Shown here: positions 42,920-52,115 of the stretch, piece by piece
Numbering within the stretch: position 1 is the first letter of the stretch
Layout of the letters: each line of letters starts with the position of its first letter
Assembly: GCA_943327755.2 (NCBI GenBank)
Contig: CALPYF020000014.1
Span: 1-64,000 of the forward strand
Source: Deinococcus hopiensis KR-140
GTDB lineage: Bacteria; Deinococcota; Deinococci; Deinococcales; Deinococcaceae
Direction: 5' to 3'
DNA length: 64,000 nt
Notes under the pieces: model-generated
The model's database searches: none
The model's input: the letters and a program-made list of their open reading frames with translations, nothing else
Told to the model about the DNA's origin: nothing
Program-made: the position numbers and the translations under genes

Positions 42920-43597
42920 CTACCTCACCTCGTGGAAGGTTTCCTCGGTCACGCGCTGCGGGAACTTGCGGATGAAGTCCACGGTGCTCAGCGCCTGCGT
43001 GCGGTGACAGGCGATGGCCTGGAGCTTACGCACGATGAAGGGCGTCACGTCGTGCCGGACGTTCGGCGGCAGCCACTCGGCGCGCAGCGCCTCGTTCTCC
43101 GGGGCCGTGTCCGACGCGTAGTACCACAGCCGGGGCCGCTCGCCTTCGGGCAGGGCGTCCCAGGCGGCCTTCACGGCGCGGTGCGTGGTCACGTGGTCCG
43201 GGTGGCCGTTGCTGCCGTTCGGGGGGAAGGTCAGCACCACCTCGGGCCGCAGACGCACCATCGCCTCGCGCGCCACCTCGGTCAGGGCCTCCATGGGCTG
43301 ATCTTTGAGGTACTTGTCCGGGAAGCGGTGGTGCTCGAAGACACTGCCGCCCGCCTGCGCCCCGGGCGTGGTCAGCCCGATGACCTCCAGGCACGCGGCG
43401 AGTTCCACCTCGCGCATGCGCGCCAGTTCCTCGGGCGTGTCGCACAGGCCCAGCGTGCGGCCCGCCTCGCCGCGCGTCAGGGTCACCAGCCCGCAGGGCG
43501 ACCCGGCCTCCAGGTGCCCCATCAGGGTGCCGGACGCGCCGTACACCTCGTCGTCCGGGTGCGGCACGATCAGCAGCAGTTTCAGTCCGTCACTCAT
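42920..43597 (-). CDS. PIG-L family N-acetylglucosaminyl deacetylase
   Basis: 225 aa from the ATG at 43597. Zn-dependent LmbE/PIG-L fold: PHPDDEVYGASGTL at about 12-25 supplies the metal ligands and catalytic Asp, and NGSNGHPDHVTTHRAV near 130 the third ligand. The family deacetylates GlcNAc conjugates; in bacillithiol producers a member (BshB) acts on GlcNAc-malate, a candidate role here. TATGCT, 6 nt before the ATG, supports a leaderless start. Confidence 0.9.
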   Translation of the reverse strand: MSDGLKLLLIVPHPDDEVYGASGTLMGHLEAGSPCGLVTLTRGEAGRTLGLCDTPEELARMREVELAACLEVIGLTTPGAQAGGSVFEHHRFPDKYLKDQPMEALTEVAREAMVRLRPEVVLTFPPNGSNGHPDHVTTHRAVKAAWDALPEGERPRLWYYASDTAPENEALRAEWLPPNVRHDVTPFIVRKLQAIACHRTQALSTVDFIRKFPQRVTEETFHEVR

Positions 43598-43821
43598 CCG
43601 CCCAGCATAGGCCCGCGCGCGCGTCACCGCGTGGGGCACGCCCCGGGTACGCGGCTTCGCATGCGCCGCCTGCCGCTGCTCGCCCTTGCCCTTCGGGCGG
43701 CGCGGACCACGTGAGCAGCGGATGCGGCTTCAAGCGGCCCCGCTGACACGCCGGGGGTGTGGAAACGGCGTAGGCGTGCTGGCGGATGCGGCCCGTGCCG
43801 GGCGGCCCGCATGATGGGCGC

Positions 43822-44859
43822 ATGACCGCCCCACAGCCCTTCACGCTGCGCGAACCGCGCAAACCCGACGATTTTCCCGGTGTGGCGGCGGTCCTGAACG
43901 CCGCCGATCCCGACTGGCCGGTCACCCCGGACCTCCTGAGCGTCTGGGACGCCGCGCACGACCCGGGCCTGTACCGCCTGGAGCTGGTGGCCGAACAGGC
44001 GGGCCGCATCGTGGGCGCGGGGCAGATCGGACATGACGATTTCGCCTTCGAGGAGTGGCGCTACTTCGGCGGGATCACCGTTCACCCGGACGCCCGCGGG
44101 CAGGGCGTCGGAACGGCGCTGTACGGCGCGCTGATGGATGTCCTGCGGGCCCGGGGCGCGCAGGACATCCGCACCATGCTCAGCGATCAGGACCGCGACG
44201 CGCCGGGCCGGGCGTTCCTGGCCGCGCGGGGCTACGTGCGCACCTGGGACCGCTACGAGTCGCGCCTGCACACGGCCGACGCCGACCTGAGCGCGTTCGA
44301 CGACCTGATGACCGCCGTGGCGCAGGGCGGGGTGCAGCTGCGCTCGGTGGCGGACCTGGCGGGCGACCCGGCGCGGGACCGGCGCCTGTGGGAACTCGAC
44401 TGGCGCCTCTTCCAGGACGTGCCGATGGGCCAGGCGCTCACGCGGCGCCCCTTCGAGGCGTGGGTGAAGCAGGAACTGGACGACCCGACCTTCAGCCACG
44501 AGCTGTCATTCGTGGCGGTGCGCCCGGACGTGAACGACCCGCAGACCGGTCCGTACGTGGGCTACAGCACCCTGATGCGCAACCCGGCGGGCTTCTATGT
44601 CATCGGCATGACCGGCGTGCGCCGCGAGGACCGTGGGCGGGGCGTGGCCAAAGCCCTGAAGGTCGCCGCGATGCGCGCCCTGGCCGCCGCCGGGGGCGGC
44701 GAGATCCGCACGTTCAACGACCCGCCCAACAAGGCGATGCTGGGCATGAACCGCGCGCTGGGCTTCCGGCGCGGCCCGACCCGCAGCCGCTACGAACTGC
44801 ACCTGGACCCCGTGACGGGCGAGCGCCGCCCGGTGCCGGTGCCCGAGGAGCTGGCGTGA
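43822..44859 (+). CDS. Double-GNAT acetyltransferase, copy 1
   Basis: 345 aa from the ATG at 43822. Two GNAT domains: the N-terminal one (about 5-165) has VHPDARGQGVGTALYGAL for CoA binding, the C-terminal one (about 185-330) has VRREDRGRGVAKALKVAA plus the NxxMLxxNRALGF end motif. First of three adjacent genes with the same architecture, coupled by stop-start overlaps. Acetyl-CoA-dependent acyl transfer is inferred; the acceptor is unknown. Confidence 0.88.
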   Translation: MTAPQPFTLREPRKPDDFPGVAAVLNAADPDWPVTPDLLSVWDAAHDPGLYRLELVAEQAGRIVGAGQIGHDDFAFEEWRYFGGITVHPDARGQGVGTALYGALMDVLRARGAQDIRTMLSDQDRDAPGRAFLAARGYVRTWDRYESRLHTADADLSAFDDLMTAVAQGGVQLRSVADLAGDPARDRRLWELDWRLFQDVPMGQALTRRPFEAWVKQELDDPTFSHELSFVAVRPDVNDPQTGPYVGYSTLMRNPAGFYVIGMTGVRREDRGRGVAKALKVAAMRALAAAGGGEIRTFNDPPNKAMLGMNRALGFRRGPTRSRYELHLDPVTGERRPVPVPEELA

Positions 44860-45848
44860 ACGCCTCTTCCGTCACGCCGACCTTCACCGTGCGCGCCGCC
44901 ACGGCCGCCGACCACGCGGCGCTGGCCGACCTGATGACGGCCGTGAATCCCCGGCACCCCCTGAGCGTCACGGCGCTGGAACACCACCTCCACTCGCTGC
45001 GCACCCACCCGCTGGGCCTGCACGTGGCGCTGTGGGTGGCCGACCGGGCGGGCGAGGTGCTGGGGGTGGCGTCGGCCATGCAGTTCGGCGGGATGTTCCA
45101 CCCGGACCGCTACCACGCCGAGATCGGCGTGCACCCCGGGCACCGGCGGCAGGGCGTGGGCGCGGCGCTGGCCGGGACGCTCACCGCGCACCTGGAGGAC
45201 CGCGGCGCGCGCGAGGTGCTGGCCGGCGCGTACGAGGACGAGCCCGCCAGCCTGCACTTCCTGGAGACGCGGGGCTTCACCGAGGTGATGCGCTTCTTCG
45301 ACAACGTGCTGGACATGGCGGACTTCGACGCGGACGCCTGGGCCACCCGCGCGCCGCTGCCCGCCGGGGTGCGGATCGTCAGCTACGCCGACCTCAGCGC
45401 CGAACTGGGTGAGGATGCCGCGAGGGACGCGTACTACCACGGCTTCCTGGCTGCCCGGGCGGACGTGCCGCGCACCGCGCCCGCCACGCCGGTCAGCCCC
45501 GAGGATTTCCGGCAGCGGCTGGCGTCCCCGCGCTTCCTGCCGCGCGGCACGCTGCTGGCCGTCACGCCGGACGGCAGCGTCGCCGCGCTGTCCGAACTGG
45601 AACAGGAGGACGACCAGCCGGGGCGCCTAAACACCGGCCTGACCGGCACGCACCGCGACTGGCGGCGCCAGGGACTGGCCCTGGCCCTGAAGGTGGCCGC
45701 GCTGCGCGTGGCACGGGACCTGGGCGCGCGGGAGGTCTGGACCGGGAACGCCACCACGAACCGGCCCATGCTGGCCCTGAACGAGCGCCTCGGCTTCCGG
45801 CCGCGCGTCGCGTGGATCGAGATGAAACGCGGGGGTCTGACAGAATGA
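44856..45848 (+). CDS. Double-GNAT acetyltransferase, copy 2
   Basis: 330 aa from a GTG overlapping the previous stop (GTGA), with GAGGAG upstream. The N-domain CoA motif is VHPGHRRQGVGAALAGTL; the C-domain motif is HRDWRRQGLALALKVAA, followed by TTNRPMLALNERLGF. Both CoA loops are intact. Related to copies 1 and 3 along the full length. Confidence 0.88.
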   Translation: MNASSVTPTFTVRAATAADHAALADLMTAVNPRHPLSVTALEHHLHSLRTHPLGLHVALWVADRAGEVLGVASAMQFGGMFHPDRYHAEIGVHPGHRRQGVGAALAGTLTAHLEDRGAREVLAGAYEDEPASLHFLETRGFTEVMRFFDNVLDMADFDADAWATRAPLPAGVRIVSYADLSAELGEDAARDAYYHGFLAARADVPRTAPATPVSPEDFRQRLASPRFLPRGTLLAVTPDGSVAALSELEQEDDQPGRLNTGLTGTHRDWRRQGLALALKVAALRVARDLGAREVWTGNATTNRPMLALNERLGFRPRVAWIEMKRGGLTE

Positions 45849-46801
45849 TCACCGTGACCCCGCTGGCGGCGCACGAGTGGGACGCGGCGGCCGCCATCCT
45901 GACCGGCGCGAACCCGCACGAGCCCCTGACCGGCGGGGAATACCGCCGCCAGATGCAGGAGCAGCAGGACTGGGGCCACGGGTGGGCAGCGCTCGTGGCG
46001 CGGGCCGGGGCCGAGGTGCTGGGCGTGGCCGGGTACCACCAGAATCCCGGCTCGTTCCACCCGCGCCGCTACGGGCTGGATCTGGCGGTCGCGCCGGGCG
46101 CGCAGGGACGCGGGGTCGGCGCGGCCCTCTGGACGGCACTGGACGCCGGGCTGCGCGCGCGGGGCGCCGAGTCCGCCCGCATCCTGGCGCGCGAGGATCA
46201 CCCGGTCGCGCCGGGGTTCCTGACGCGCCGGGGCTTTCGCGGGGACAGGCGGTACTTCATGTCCACCCTGAGCGTCCCGGATTTCGACCCGAGCCCGTAT
46301 GCCCCCCTGGAAGACCGCGTGCGCGCCCGGGGCGTCCGCATCCGCTCGCTGACCGAACTGCGCGCGGCCGGAACGCCAGAGCTCACGGGTCGTCTGCACG
46401 CCCTGATGAGCGACGTGCGGCAGGACGTTCCCCGCGCCGAACCCGCCACGCCCCTGAGCCGCGCCGTGTTCGAGGACGCGGTGCTGGGCGACCCCGGCCT
46501 CCTGCCGGACGCGTACCTGATCGCCGAGGTGGACGGGACCTGGATCGGTCAGACCGCCTGCTTCCGCAGCGGCGCCAGCCCGGACCTGCTCACCGGCCTG
46601 ACCGGCGTGACCCGCCCCTGGCGTGGGCAGGGTGTCGCCACGGCGCTGAAACTCGCCGCGATCCGCGCCGCCCGCACCCACGGGGCCCCCGCCATCCGCA
46701 CCGACAACGCCAGCGACAACGCGCCCATGCTGGCCATCAACGACCGCCTGGGCTTCGTGCGCGAGCCGGCCACCGTGTCCTACGTGATTCGCCTCGGGTA
46801 A
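45845..46801 (+). CDS. Double-GNAT acetyltransferase, copy 3
   Basis: 318 aa from the ATG at 45845, overlapping copy 2 as ATGA. The N-domain carries APGAQGRGVGAALWTAL, the C-domain TRPWRGQGVATALKLAA and SDNAPMLAINDRLGF. A terminator follows, so the three genes end together. Confidence 0.88.
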   Translation: MITVTPLAAHEWDAAAAILTGANPHEPLTGGEYRRQMQEQQDWGHGWAALVARAGAEVLGVAGYHQNPGSFHPRRYGLDLAVAPGAQGRGVGAALWTALDAGLRARGAESARILAREDHPVAPGFLTRRGFRGDRRYFMSTLSVPDFDPSPYAPLEDRVRARGVRIRSLTELRAAGTPELTGRLHALMSDVRQDVPRAEPATPLSRAVFEDAVLGDPGLLPDAYLIAEVDGTWIGQTACFRSGASPDLLTGLTGVTRPWRGQGVATALKLAAIRAARTHGAPAIRTDNASDNAPMLAINDRLGFVREPATVSYVIRLG

Positions 46802-46812
46802 CAGGGAGGGAC

Positions 46813-46845
46813 GGGGGCGGTTGCCAGCTGCGGCTGGCCGCCCCC
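46813..46845 (+). terminator. Terminator of the triple GNAT operon
   Basis: GGGGGCGG (46813-46820) pairs with CCGCCCCC (46838-46845), and CCAGC (46824-46828) with GCTGG (46833-46837). A 3-nt bulge separates the two helices and the loop is TGCG. Confidence 0.72.
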
Positions 46846-46869
46846 GCTCCGTCCGCGTAAGCTGGGGGC

Positions 46870-47580
46870 GTGCTGCTAAGTATCGACTGGGACGCCTTCT
46901 CCGGCACGCGGGAACTGGTGTTCGACGCGCCGGTCTGGGGCACCCGCGACCTCGACGCTGACCGGTACGGCGCGTGGGTGGACCGCGCGCGGCGGCGGGG
47001 CGGCGCCGCACCGGAGCGTGGTGCCGGGCCGGCAGACTGGGCGGCGCTGGACGCGGACTTCCCGCTGTACCCCGGCTGGGAGGCCCTGCGCGCGTATGCG
47101 GGCGTCCCGGCGTTCGTGACCCTCAGCCACGCGGACGCCTGGACGTGGCTGGAACAGTATCCGGGCCTGGACGTGCTGAACCTCGACTCGCACCATGACC
47201 TGGCCAGTCGCAGCGGCGACCCCGCACGCGTGCGCCCCGGCAACTGGGTGGGCCTGGGGCTGGCGCGCGGGCTGATCCGCACCGTCACGACTCTGTACCC
47301 GGACTGGCACGCGGACCTGCCCGTCGCGGAGGGTTTCGACCTGGCGCGCACGCACACCGAGATCCGTGACCTGCTGCCCCCCGCGGTCCTGGACCGCGTG
47401 ACCCTGACCCGGCAGGGGCGTCCGGGTGACGCGCTGCCCGATCCGGCGCAGGTCACGTCACTGCTGCTCGTGCAGTCCCCGGCCTGGACGAACCCGGCGC
47501 ATGACCCGGCGCTGCTGGCCCTGGCCGCCCATCTGGAGGCGCAGGTGATCGCCGCGCCCCTCCCCCGAATGGACAGGTGA
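46870..47580 (+). CDS. Arginase/deacetylase-fold-like protein (UPF0489-like)
   Basis: 236 aa from a GTG 6 nt after TAAGCT (46858-46863). LLSIDWDAFSGTRELVF at the N-terminus and LDVLNLDSHHDLASRSGD near residue 102 resemble the Asp/His metal loops of the arginase-deacetylase superfamily, as in UPF0489 proteins. Few other motifs are recognised. The call is a fold-level guess; function unknown. Confidence 0.6.
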   Translation: MLLSIDWDAFSGTRELVFDAPVWGTRDLDADRYGAWVDRARRRGGAAPERGAGPADWAALDADFPLYPGWEALRAYAGVPAFVTLSHADAWTWLEQYPGLDVLNLDSHHDLASRSGDPARVRPGNWVGLGLARGLIRTVTTLYPDWHADLPVAEGFDLARTHTEIRDLLPPAVLDRVTLTRQGRPGDALPDPAQVTSLLLVQSPAWTNPAHDPALLALAAHLEAQVIAAPLPRMDR

Positions 47581-47903
47581 CGGGAAACTGGTTCGATCTT
47601 AAGCGGCTGGCGTGCTATCCAGTCAGATGACACGGGTTCCGTTCGGTTCGCTGGCCGGTCGCGACGGCACCGGTCGGGCCACCCACGCCCGGAACCCGTC
47701 TCGCTTCCCCCCGGCAGGACCGCGCTCCGAGTCGCGCCTGCTGGGCCTGAACGGACTCACCAGTCCACCGGAGTCTGCCTGGTCCCCATGCACCGACGGG
47801 GTACGCCCCGGACCATCCCCCCGAGAGGGGCAGGCGACGCCGCACGCGAAGCCGTAAAATTTTTCACAGCTCGGCCCCACGCCACACAGGAGGGCTCCAG
47901 ACC
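47581..47903. other. Intergenic region upstream of the Nudix-like gene
   Basis: 323 bp without a gene I can support. It contains a long-loop inverted repeat (ACGGGTTCCG 47632-47641 with CGGAACCCGT 47690-47699) and an AT patch with TAAAAT (47855-47860) that may be the -10 for the next gene. AGGAGGG (47888-47894) is its SD. Confidence 0.55.
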
Positions 47904-48401
47904 ATGCCAATCACCGAACAGACCCAGACCGCCTATCAGGTGGGTGCCTTCGCCCTGATCCACCACCAGGGCGCCTACCTGATCACCCGGCCCCTCGCGC
48001 CCCTCCAGCCCGGCGCGCAGGGCCTGCCCGGCCTGATCCTCAACGCCGACCCGGGCAGCAACCCGGTCGAACTGCACCTGCGCCGCGTGATCCGCGAGCA
48101 GGTCAAACTGGTCGTCGGCGACCTGCGCCTGGTCGGCTCGTACGCCGCGCGCAGCCTGCCCGGCAGCCGCGCCGACGCCCGGCTGCACCTGATCTTCGGC
48201 ACCGAGTACAGCGCCGGCATTCTGGAGGTCGACGCGGCGCAGCTCAGCGCCGCCGAGTGGATTCCCCGCCACGAGCTGCTCGAGCAGGGTGGGGCGCCCG
48301 ACTGGCTCCAGGCTGCCCTGCGCGAATACGAGATCAACCTCCCCCCGGCCACGCCCGCCACCGCCCTGCGCTCCCGGCTGGGCTTCATGCGCCGCCGCTG
48401 A
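47904..48401 (+). CDS. Nudix-like protein with degenerate Nudix box
   Basis: 165 aa with a good SD (AGGAGGG). The N-terminal strand pattern AFALIHHQGAYLITRPL and the following GLPGLIL match Nudix proteins. In the box, however, E-x7-RE is kept while the next EE pair reads KL and the following Gly is Val (VELHLRRVIREQVKLVVG). Metal binding, hence hydrolysis, is doubtful. C-terminal SAAEWIPRHELLE is also Nudix-like. Deinococcus genomes are known for many Nudix genes. Confidence 0.7.
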   Translation: MPITEQTQTAYQVGAFALIHHQGAYLITRPLAPLQPGAQGLPGLILNADPGSNPVELHLRRVIREQVKLVVGDLRLVGSYAARSLPGSRADARLHLIFGTEYSAGILEVDAAQLSAAEWIPRHELLEQGGAPDWLQAALREYEINLPPATPATALRSRLGFMRRR

Positions 48402-48646
48402 GCCCCACGCCGTCGCCGGCTTCACAGGCGCCGCGTCTCTCCCCATCCTCTTTGCAGGCACGTTGGACGGCCGCTCTGCGAGTCACGTCCGTTCAGAGCA
48501 ACTGGTTGGAACCCACCGGTCAACCGCAGTCCGTGTGACGCTATGCTGGGCGACTGGCCCCGGCGTGCCGGCGCCTGCCCGCCTTCCCCGTTCCGTCTCG
48601 TCCCGCTTGACCTGTCCTGTCGATCCCGGGTTTCCAGAGGTTTTTC

Positions 48647-49186
48647 ATGTCCACCCCATCCAAGGCGGCGCTGCCGCTGCTGCTGATCGCCCTGTACGCC
48701 CTGAGCATCCTGCTGGCGAACCTGACGCTGAACACCTTCATTCCGCTGCCGGTGTACGGCCTGCTCAGTGTCGGCACGATCTTCTTCGCGGCCGTGTTCA
48801 CGCTGCGCGACCGCATCCACCGCGCGGGCGGCCTGAACGCCGTGTACATCGCCATCGCGGCGGCGCTGATCGTGAACACGGTCGTCGCCTTGCTCACGGG
48901 CACCCCGTGGCGCTTCGTGGGCGCCAGCTTCCTGGCGATCCTGGCCGGGGAACTCGCGGACACCGCCGTGTACCAGCGGCTCATGGGGCGCAGCTGGTGG
49001 ACCCGGGTGCTGGCCAGCAACGCCGTGAGCGTCCCGCTGGACAGCGTGCTGTTCAACCTGCTGGCCTTCTGGGGCGACATGCCGCCCGCGCAGATCGCGC
49101 AGATCATCTTTGCGGACGTCGTGATCAAGTACCTGATCGCCGCGCTGTTCGCCATCCGCGTCCGGCACGCCGCCCGCACCGCCTGA
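48647..49186 (+). CDS. VUT-family (YhhQ-like) membrane transporter
   Basis: 179 aa, six hydrophobic segments. LLIALYALSILLANLTLNTFIPLPVYG and GELADTAVYQRLMGRSWWTRVLASNAVSVPLDSVLF (read in parts) are typical of the VUT/queuosine-precursor transporter family; the second holds the conserved Glu/Asp of helix 4. YhhQ imports preQ0/preQ1 in E. coli. AGAGG is the SD, 9 nt before the ATG. A 245-bp upstream region shows no clear preQ1 riboswitch. Confidence 0.85.
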   Translation: MSTPSKAALPLLLIALYALSILLANLTLNTFIPLPVYGLLSVGTIFFAAVFTLRDRIHRAGGLNAVYIAIAAALIVNTVVALLTGTPWRFVGASFLAILAGELADTAVYQRLMGRSWWTRVLASNAVSVPLDSVLFNLLAFWGDMPPAQIAQIIFADVVIKYLIAALFAIRVRHAARTA

Positions 49187-49193
49187 CCTGCAC

Positions 49194-49211
49194 GACCTGA
49201 ACGGTCAGGTC
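49194..49211. terminator. Short hairpin between the VUT and DUF1801 genes
   Basis: GACCTGA (49194-49200) and TCAGGTC (49205-49211) pair perfectly with a 4-nt loop; the right arm overlaps the DUF1801 stop codon. Confidence 0.45.
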
Positions 49212-49612
49212 CGGCGGGGCTTCTTCCGGGCCGCCTGCGCCTGCTCGTTCGCGGCGGCGGCGGCCCGGATCAGGTCGCGGAAGGCCGCCTCGTCCAGCGT
49301 GGCCCCCTCGGGCAGGTCGATGGCGCGGCGGGCGTTCCCGTCCAGGCTGGCGTTGAACAGCCCGGCCGGGTCGGGCAGGCTGGCCCCGCGCGGAAACGTG
49401 AGCTTCACTGCCCGCGCGTAGGACTCGCCGGTACACACGACGCCCGCATGCTCCCAGACCGGCACGCCGGGCGAGGTGGCCTTGGCCCACTTCACCCTCT
49501 CCTGCACGCCGGGCAGCGCCGCCCGGATCAGGGTGCGGACGCAGCGCAGGGTGTCGCCACGCCAGTCCGTCAGGGCCTCGATGCGCTCGGTCACGGGGTC
49601 GGGAGTCGTCAC
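49205..49612 (-). CDS. DUF1801/YdhG-like protein
   Basis: 135 aa from a GTG at 49612, two bases after the GH31 stop. The pattern LIRAALPGVQERVKWAKATSPGVPVWEHAG and AVKLTFPRGASLPDPAGLFNASLDGNARRAIDLPEG is that of DUF1801 (iron chaperone/YdhG fold), ending in a basic tail. The frame is open upstream inside the GH31 gene, which is antiparallel noise. Co-transcribed with GH31; role unknown. Confidence 0.8.
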   Translation of the reverse strand: MTTPDPVTERIEALTDWRGDTLRCVRTLIRAALPGVQERVKWAKATSPGVPVWEHAGVVCTGESYARAVKLTFPRGASLPDPAGLFNASLDGNARRAIDLPEGATLDEAAFRDLIRAAAAANEQAQAARKKPRRT

Positions 49613-49614
49613 AA

Positions 49615-52059
49615 TCAGTCCACCGGGAGGGCGTCCACCTCGCCCGGTTCCTCGTCGTCCTCGTCGAGATCCAGGGTGACGGTCTGACAGCGGGCTGGGA
49701 GGGTCAGGCGCAGCACGCCGTCCTCGTACGCGAAGCTGGCCGCACCCTGCACGGCGCGGACATGCCCGAGCCCCAGGACGTGCAGGGTCTCCCGCTGCTC
49801 GAAACTGCCGATGTCCCCCTCGGCCTCGCGGCGGATGGTCAGACGCGCGCCCTGCCGCTCCCCGACCAGCCGTGTCAGGCGACCCCCGGCGGGACCGTCC
49901 CCGGCGTCCTCGAACAGCTGACCCACGAACCCGTCGGGGGCGGCGTGCACCAGCCACGACAGGCGCCCCCAGCGGGCCGAAGTGGTGTGCGGCGCGGCCT
50001 CCGTGACCGGCAGGGCCGTCCCGGCGCGCAGGTACAGCGGCAGCGTGTCCAGCGGCGCGTCCGCGACGACGTGCTGCCCGCCCGCGTGGACGGGGCCGAA
50101 CTGCGCCAGGTTGAACACGGCCGCCCAGCGCCCCGCCGGGAGGTACACCAGCCGCCGCCGGTGCCCGGCCCGCAGGACCGGCGCGACCAGCAGGCCCTCG
50201 CCGAGCAGGTACTGGGTGTCCTCGCGCGCGGCGTCCTCGTCGGCGGGCCAGTGCAGCGCCAGCGGGCGCATGACGGGCAGGGCCGTGCGGGTTGCGGCCC
50301 AGGCCAGCGTGTACAGGTGCGGCAGCAGCCGGTAGCGCAACTCCAGCGCGGCCCGGATCACGTCCGTGACGGCCTCCCCGAAGCGCCAGGGTTCCTGATC
50401 GGCGGTGCCCAGCGCCGCGTGGTTGCGCAGGAAGGCGTACCCGACCGCCGCCTGGTACCAGCGGGCCAGCAGCTCCCCGGTGGTGTCCCCCGCGAAGCCG
50501 CCCACGTCCGCCGCCGCGAACGGAATGCCGCTCAAGCCCAGGCCCTGGATCATCGGGAGGCTCAGGGCCAGGTGCGACCACGTGGCGGTGTTGTCCCCGG
50601 TCCAGACGGTCGCATGCCGCTGGATTCCGGCGTACCCGGCGCGGGTCAGCACCCACGGGCGGATCTGCGGGCTGAACTTCGCGTAGCCCAGGCGGCTGGC
50701 CTCGCTCATGCCGTTCGCGTACGCGTTGTGGACCTCCAGGTGTGTGCGGGTGCCGTGGCGCGCGTCGTACGGGAGGGTCTTGCCCTCGGTCTCGCGCGGC
50801 TGGCGCAGGCTGAAGCACGCGGGTTCGTTCATGTCGTTCCACTGCCCCTGAATCCCGGCGTCCGCGAAGACCTTGTGCCGCCCGGCCCACCACGCGACCA
50901 CCTCGGGCCGCGTGAAGTCCGGGAACACCGCCGGGTCCGGCCAGACCTCCCCGACCAGCACGTCCCCACGCGCCGTGCGGACCAGATGATCGCCCCGCGC
51001 GGCCTCCTCGTACACGTCGTACCCGGCCTCCAGCTTCACGCCGGGATCCACGATCGGCACGAGCTTCACGCCCTGCGCGCCCGCCTCCTTCACGAACGCG
51101 CGCAGGTCCGGGAAGTTCGCGCCGCTCACCGTCCAGACCTTGTACGCATCCATGTAGTCGATATCCACGTACACGCTGTCCAGCGGCAACCCTCGGTCCC
51201 GGTAGCCCTGGATGACGCCGCGCAGGTCGTCCGCCGTGCGGTACCCCCAGCGGCTCTGCGCGGCCCCCAGCGCCCACAGCGGCGGCATGGGCGCGTACCC
51301 GGTCAGGTCCGCGTAACGGCGCAGCACGTCCGCCGGGCGCGGGCCCGCCAGCACGTACACGTCCAGTTCCGGCCCCGAGGACGCCCAGCGCAGCTCGGTG
51401 GGGTGGGCGCGCGCCACGTCCACCTCCATCCGCCAGGGTTCATCCACGAACACCCCGTGCGCCCGGCCGTCCTGCAGCACCGTCGTGAACGGCACCGACA
51501 CGTACAGCGGGTCCGTCTCGGTATGGTGCGGGAAGCAGTCGGTGTTCCAGAACGTCAGGTGCATCCCGCGCTTGTCCAGCGGGCCCACCCGCTCGCCGAA
51601 ACCCAGGTACATCGCGCCGTCCGGGGCGTCCAGGTTCAGGCGCGTGCGGCGCAGGTTGAAGCGCTCGGCGTCCAGCGCGGGACGCTGCGTGGGGGCCTCA
51701 CCGGACCAGCCGTGCGCCTGGACGAGCACGCGCTGCGACTCGCCGCTGCCGGTCAGGACCCGCCACGCGCCGGACCGGCGGTCCAGCCGTAGGGTCAACC
51801 CCGCGCCGCTCACGAGCAGGTCGTCCCCGTCCTCCTCGGCGGTCACGAGGGCACCCTGGGGCAGATCGGGCCGCCGGGCGAAACTGGCCTTCAGACCCAG
51901 GCGCGGGAAGCCCAGCGTGTTCGCCCGCGCCTCCGGACAGAGGCGCACCCGCAGCACCCCGGGCAGCGGCGCGGACACCGCCAGCACGTCCGCCGCGCCC
52001 CACACGCGCACCTCTGGCCCCTGCCCACCCGACTCCACCGCGAACGAAGAGAACCTCAT
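49615..52059 (-). CDS. Glycoside hydrolase family 31 alpha-glucosidase
   Basis: 814 aa. The N-terminal beta-sandwich is followed by a TIM barrel: SRWGYRTADDLRGVIQGYRDRGLPLD, VYVDIDYMDAY, nucleophile Asp in QWNDMNEPA near residue 408, and acid/base Asp in WTGDNTATWSHL. FAAADVGGFAGDTT and C-terminal beta domains complete the family plan. No signal peptide, so likely cytoplasmic hydrolysis of alpha-glucosides. Long antisense open frames here are codon-bias artefacts. Confidence 0.94.
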   Translation of the reverse strand: MRFSSFAVESGGQGPEVRVWGAADVLAVSAPLPGVLRVRLCPEARANTLGFPRLGLKASFARRPDLPQGALVTAEEDGDDLLVSGAGLTLRLDRRSGAWRVLTGSGESQRVLVQAHGWSGEAPTQRPALDAERFNLRRTRLNLDAPDGAMYLGFGERVGPLDKRGMHLTFWNTDCFPHHTETDPLYVSVPFTTVLQDGRAHGVFVDEPWRMEVDVARAHPTELRWASSGPELDVYVLAGPRPADVLRRYADLTGYAPMPPLWALGAAQSRWGYRTADDLRGVIQGYRDRGLPLDSVYVDIDYMDAYKVWTVSGANFPDLRAFVKEAGAQGVKLVPIVDPGVKLEAGYDVYEEAARGDHLVRTARGDVLVGEVWPDPAVFPDFTRPEVVAWWAGRHKVFADAGIQGQWNDMNEPACFSLRQPRETEGKTLPYDARHGTRTHLEVHNAYANGMSEASRLGYAKFSPQIRPWVLTRAGYAGIQRHATVWTGDNTATWSHLALSLPMIQGLGLSGIPFAAADVGGFAGDTTGELLARWYQAAVGYAFLRNHAALGTADQEPWRFGEAVTDVIRAALELRYRLLPHLYTLAWAATRTALPVMRPLALHWPADEDAAREDTQYLLGEGLLVAPVLRAGHRRRLVYLPAGRWAAVFNLAQFGPVHAGGQHVVADAPLDTLPLYLRAGTALPVTEAAPHTTSARWGRLSWLVHAAPDGFVGQLFEDAGDGPAGGRLTRLVGERQGARLTIRREAEGDIGSFEQRETLHVLGLGHVRAVQGAASFAYEDGVLRLTLPARCQTVTLDLDEDDEEPGEVDALPVD

Positions 52060-52115
52060 GATGCCCCCAGCGTACCCCCAGACCGACCACGGGGTGCAGC
52101 CGGACGCCGGTGCGC

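Noticed and set aside
47585..47605. GGTTCGATC resembling a tRNA T-loop
   Set aside because: No acceptor, D-arm or anticodon stem can be built around it.
48402..48646. Possible preQ1 riboswitch before the VUT transporter
   Set aside because: Queuosine-precursor transporters often have one, but I could not find the AGAGGTTC...AAAAAACTA pattern or a convincing pseudoknot; only an SD-like AGAGG.
49762..51792. A 676-codon frame antisense to GH31
   Set aside because: GH31 motifs are intact on the minus strand; the plus-strand product is Gln/Arg/Pro-rich noise.
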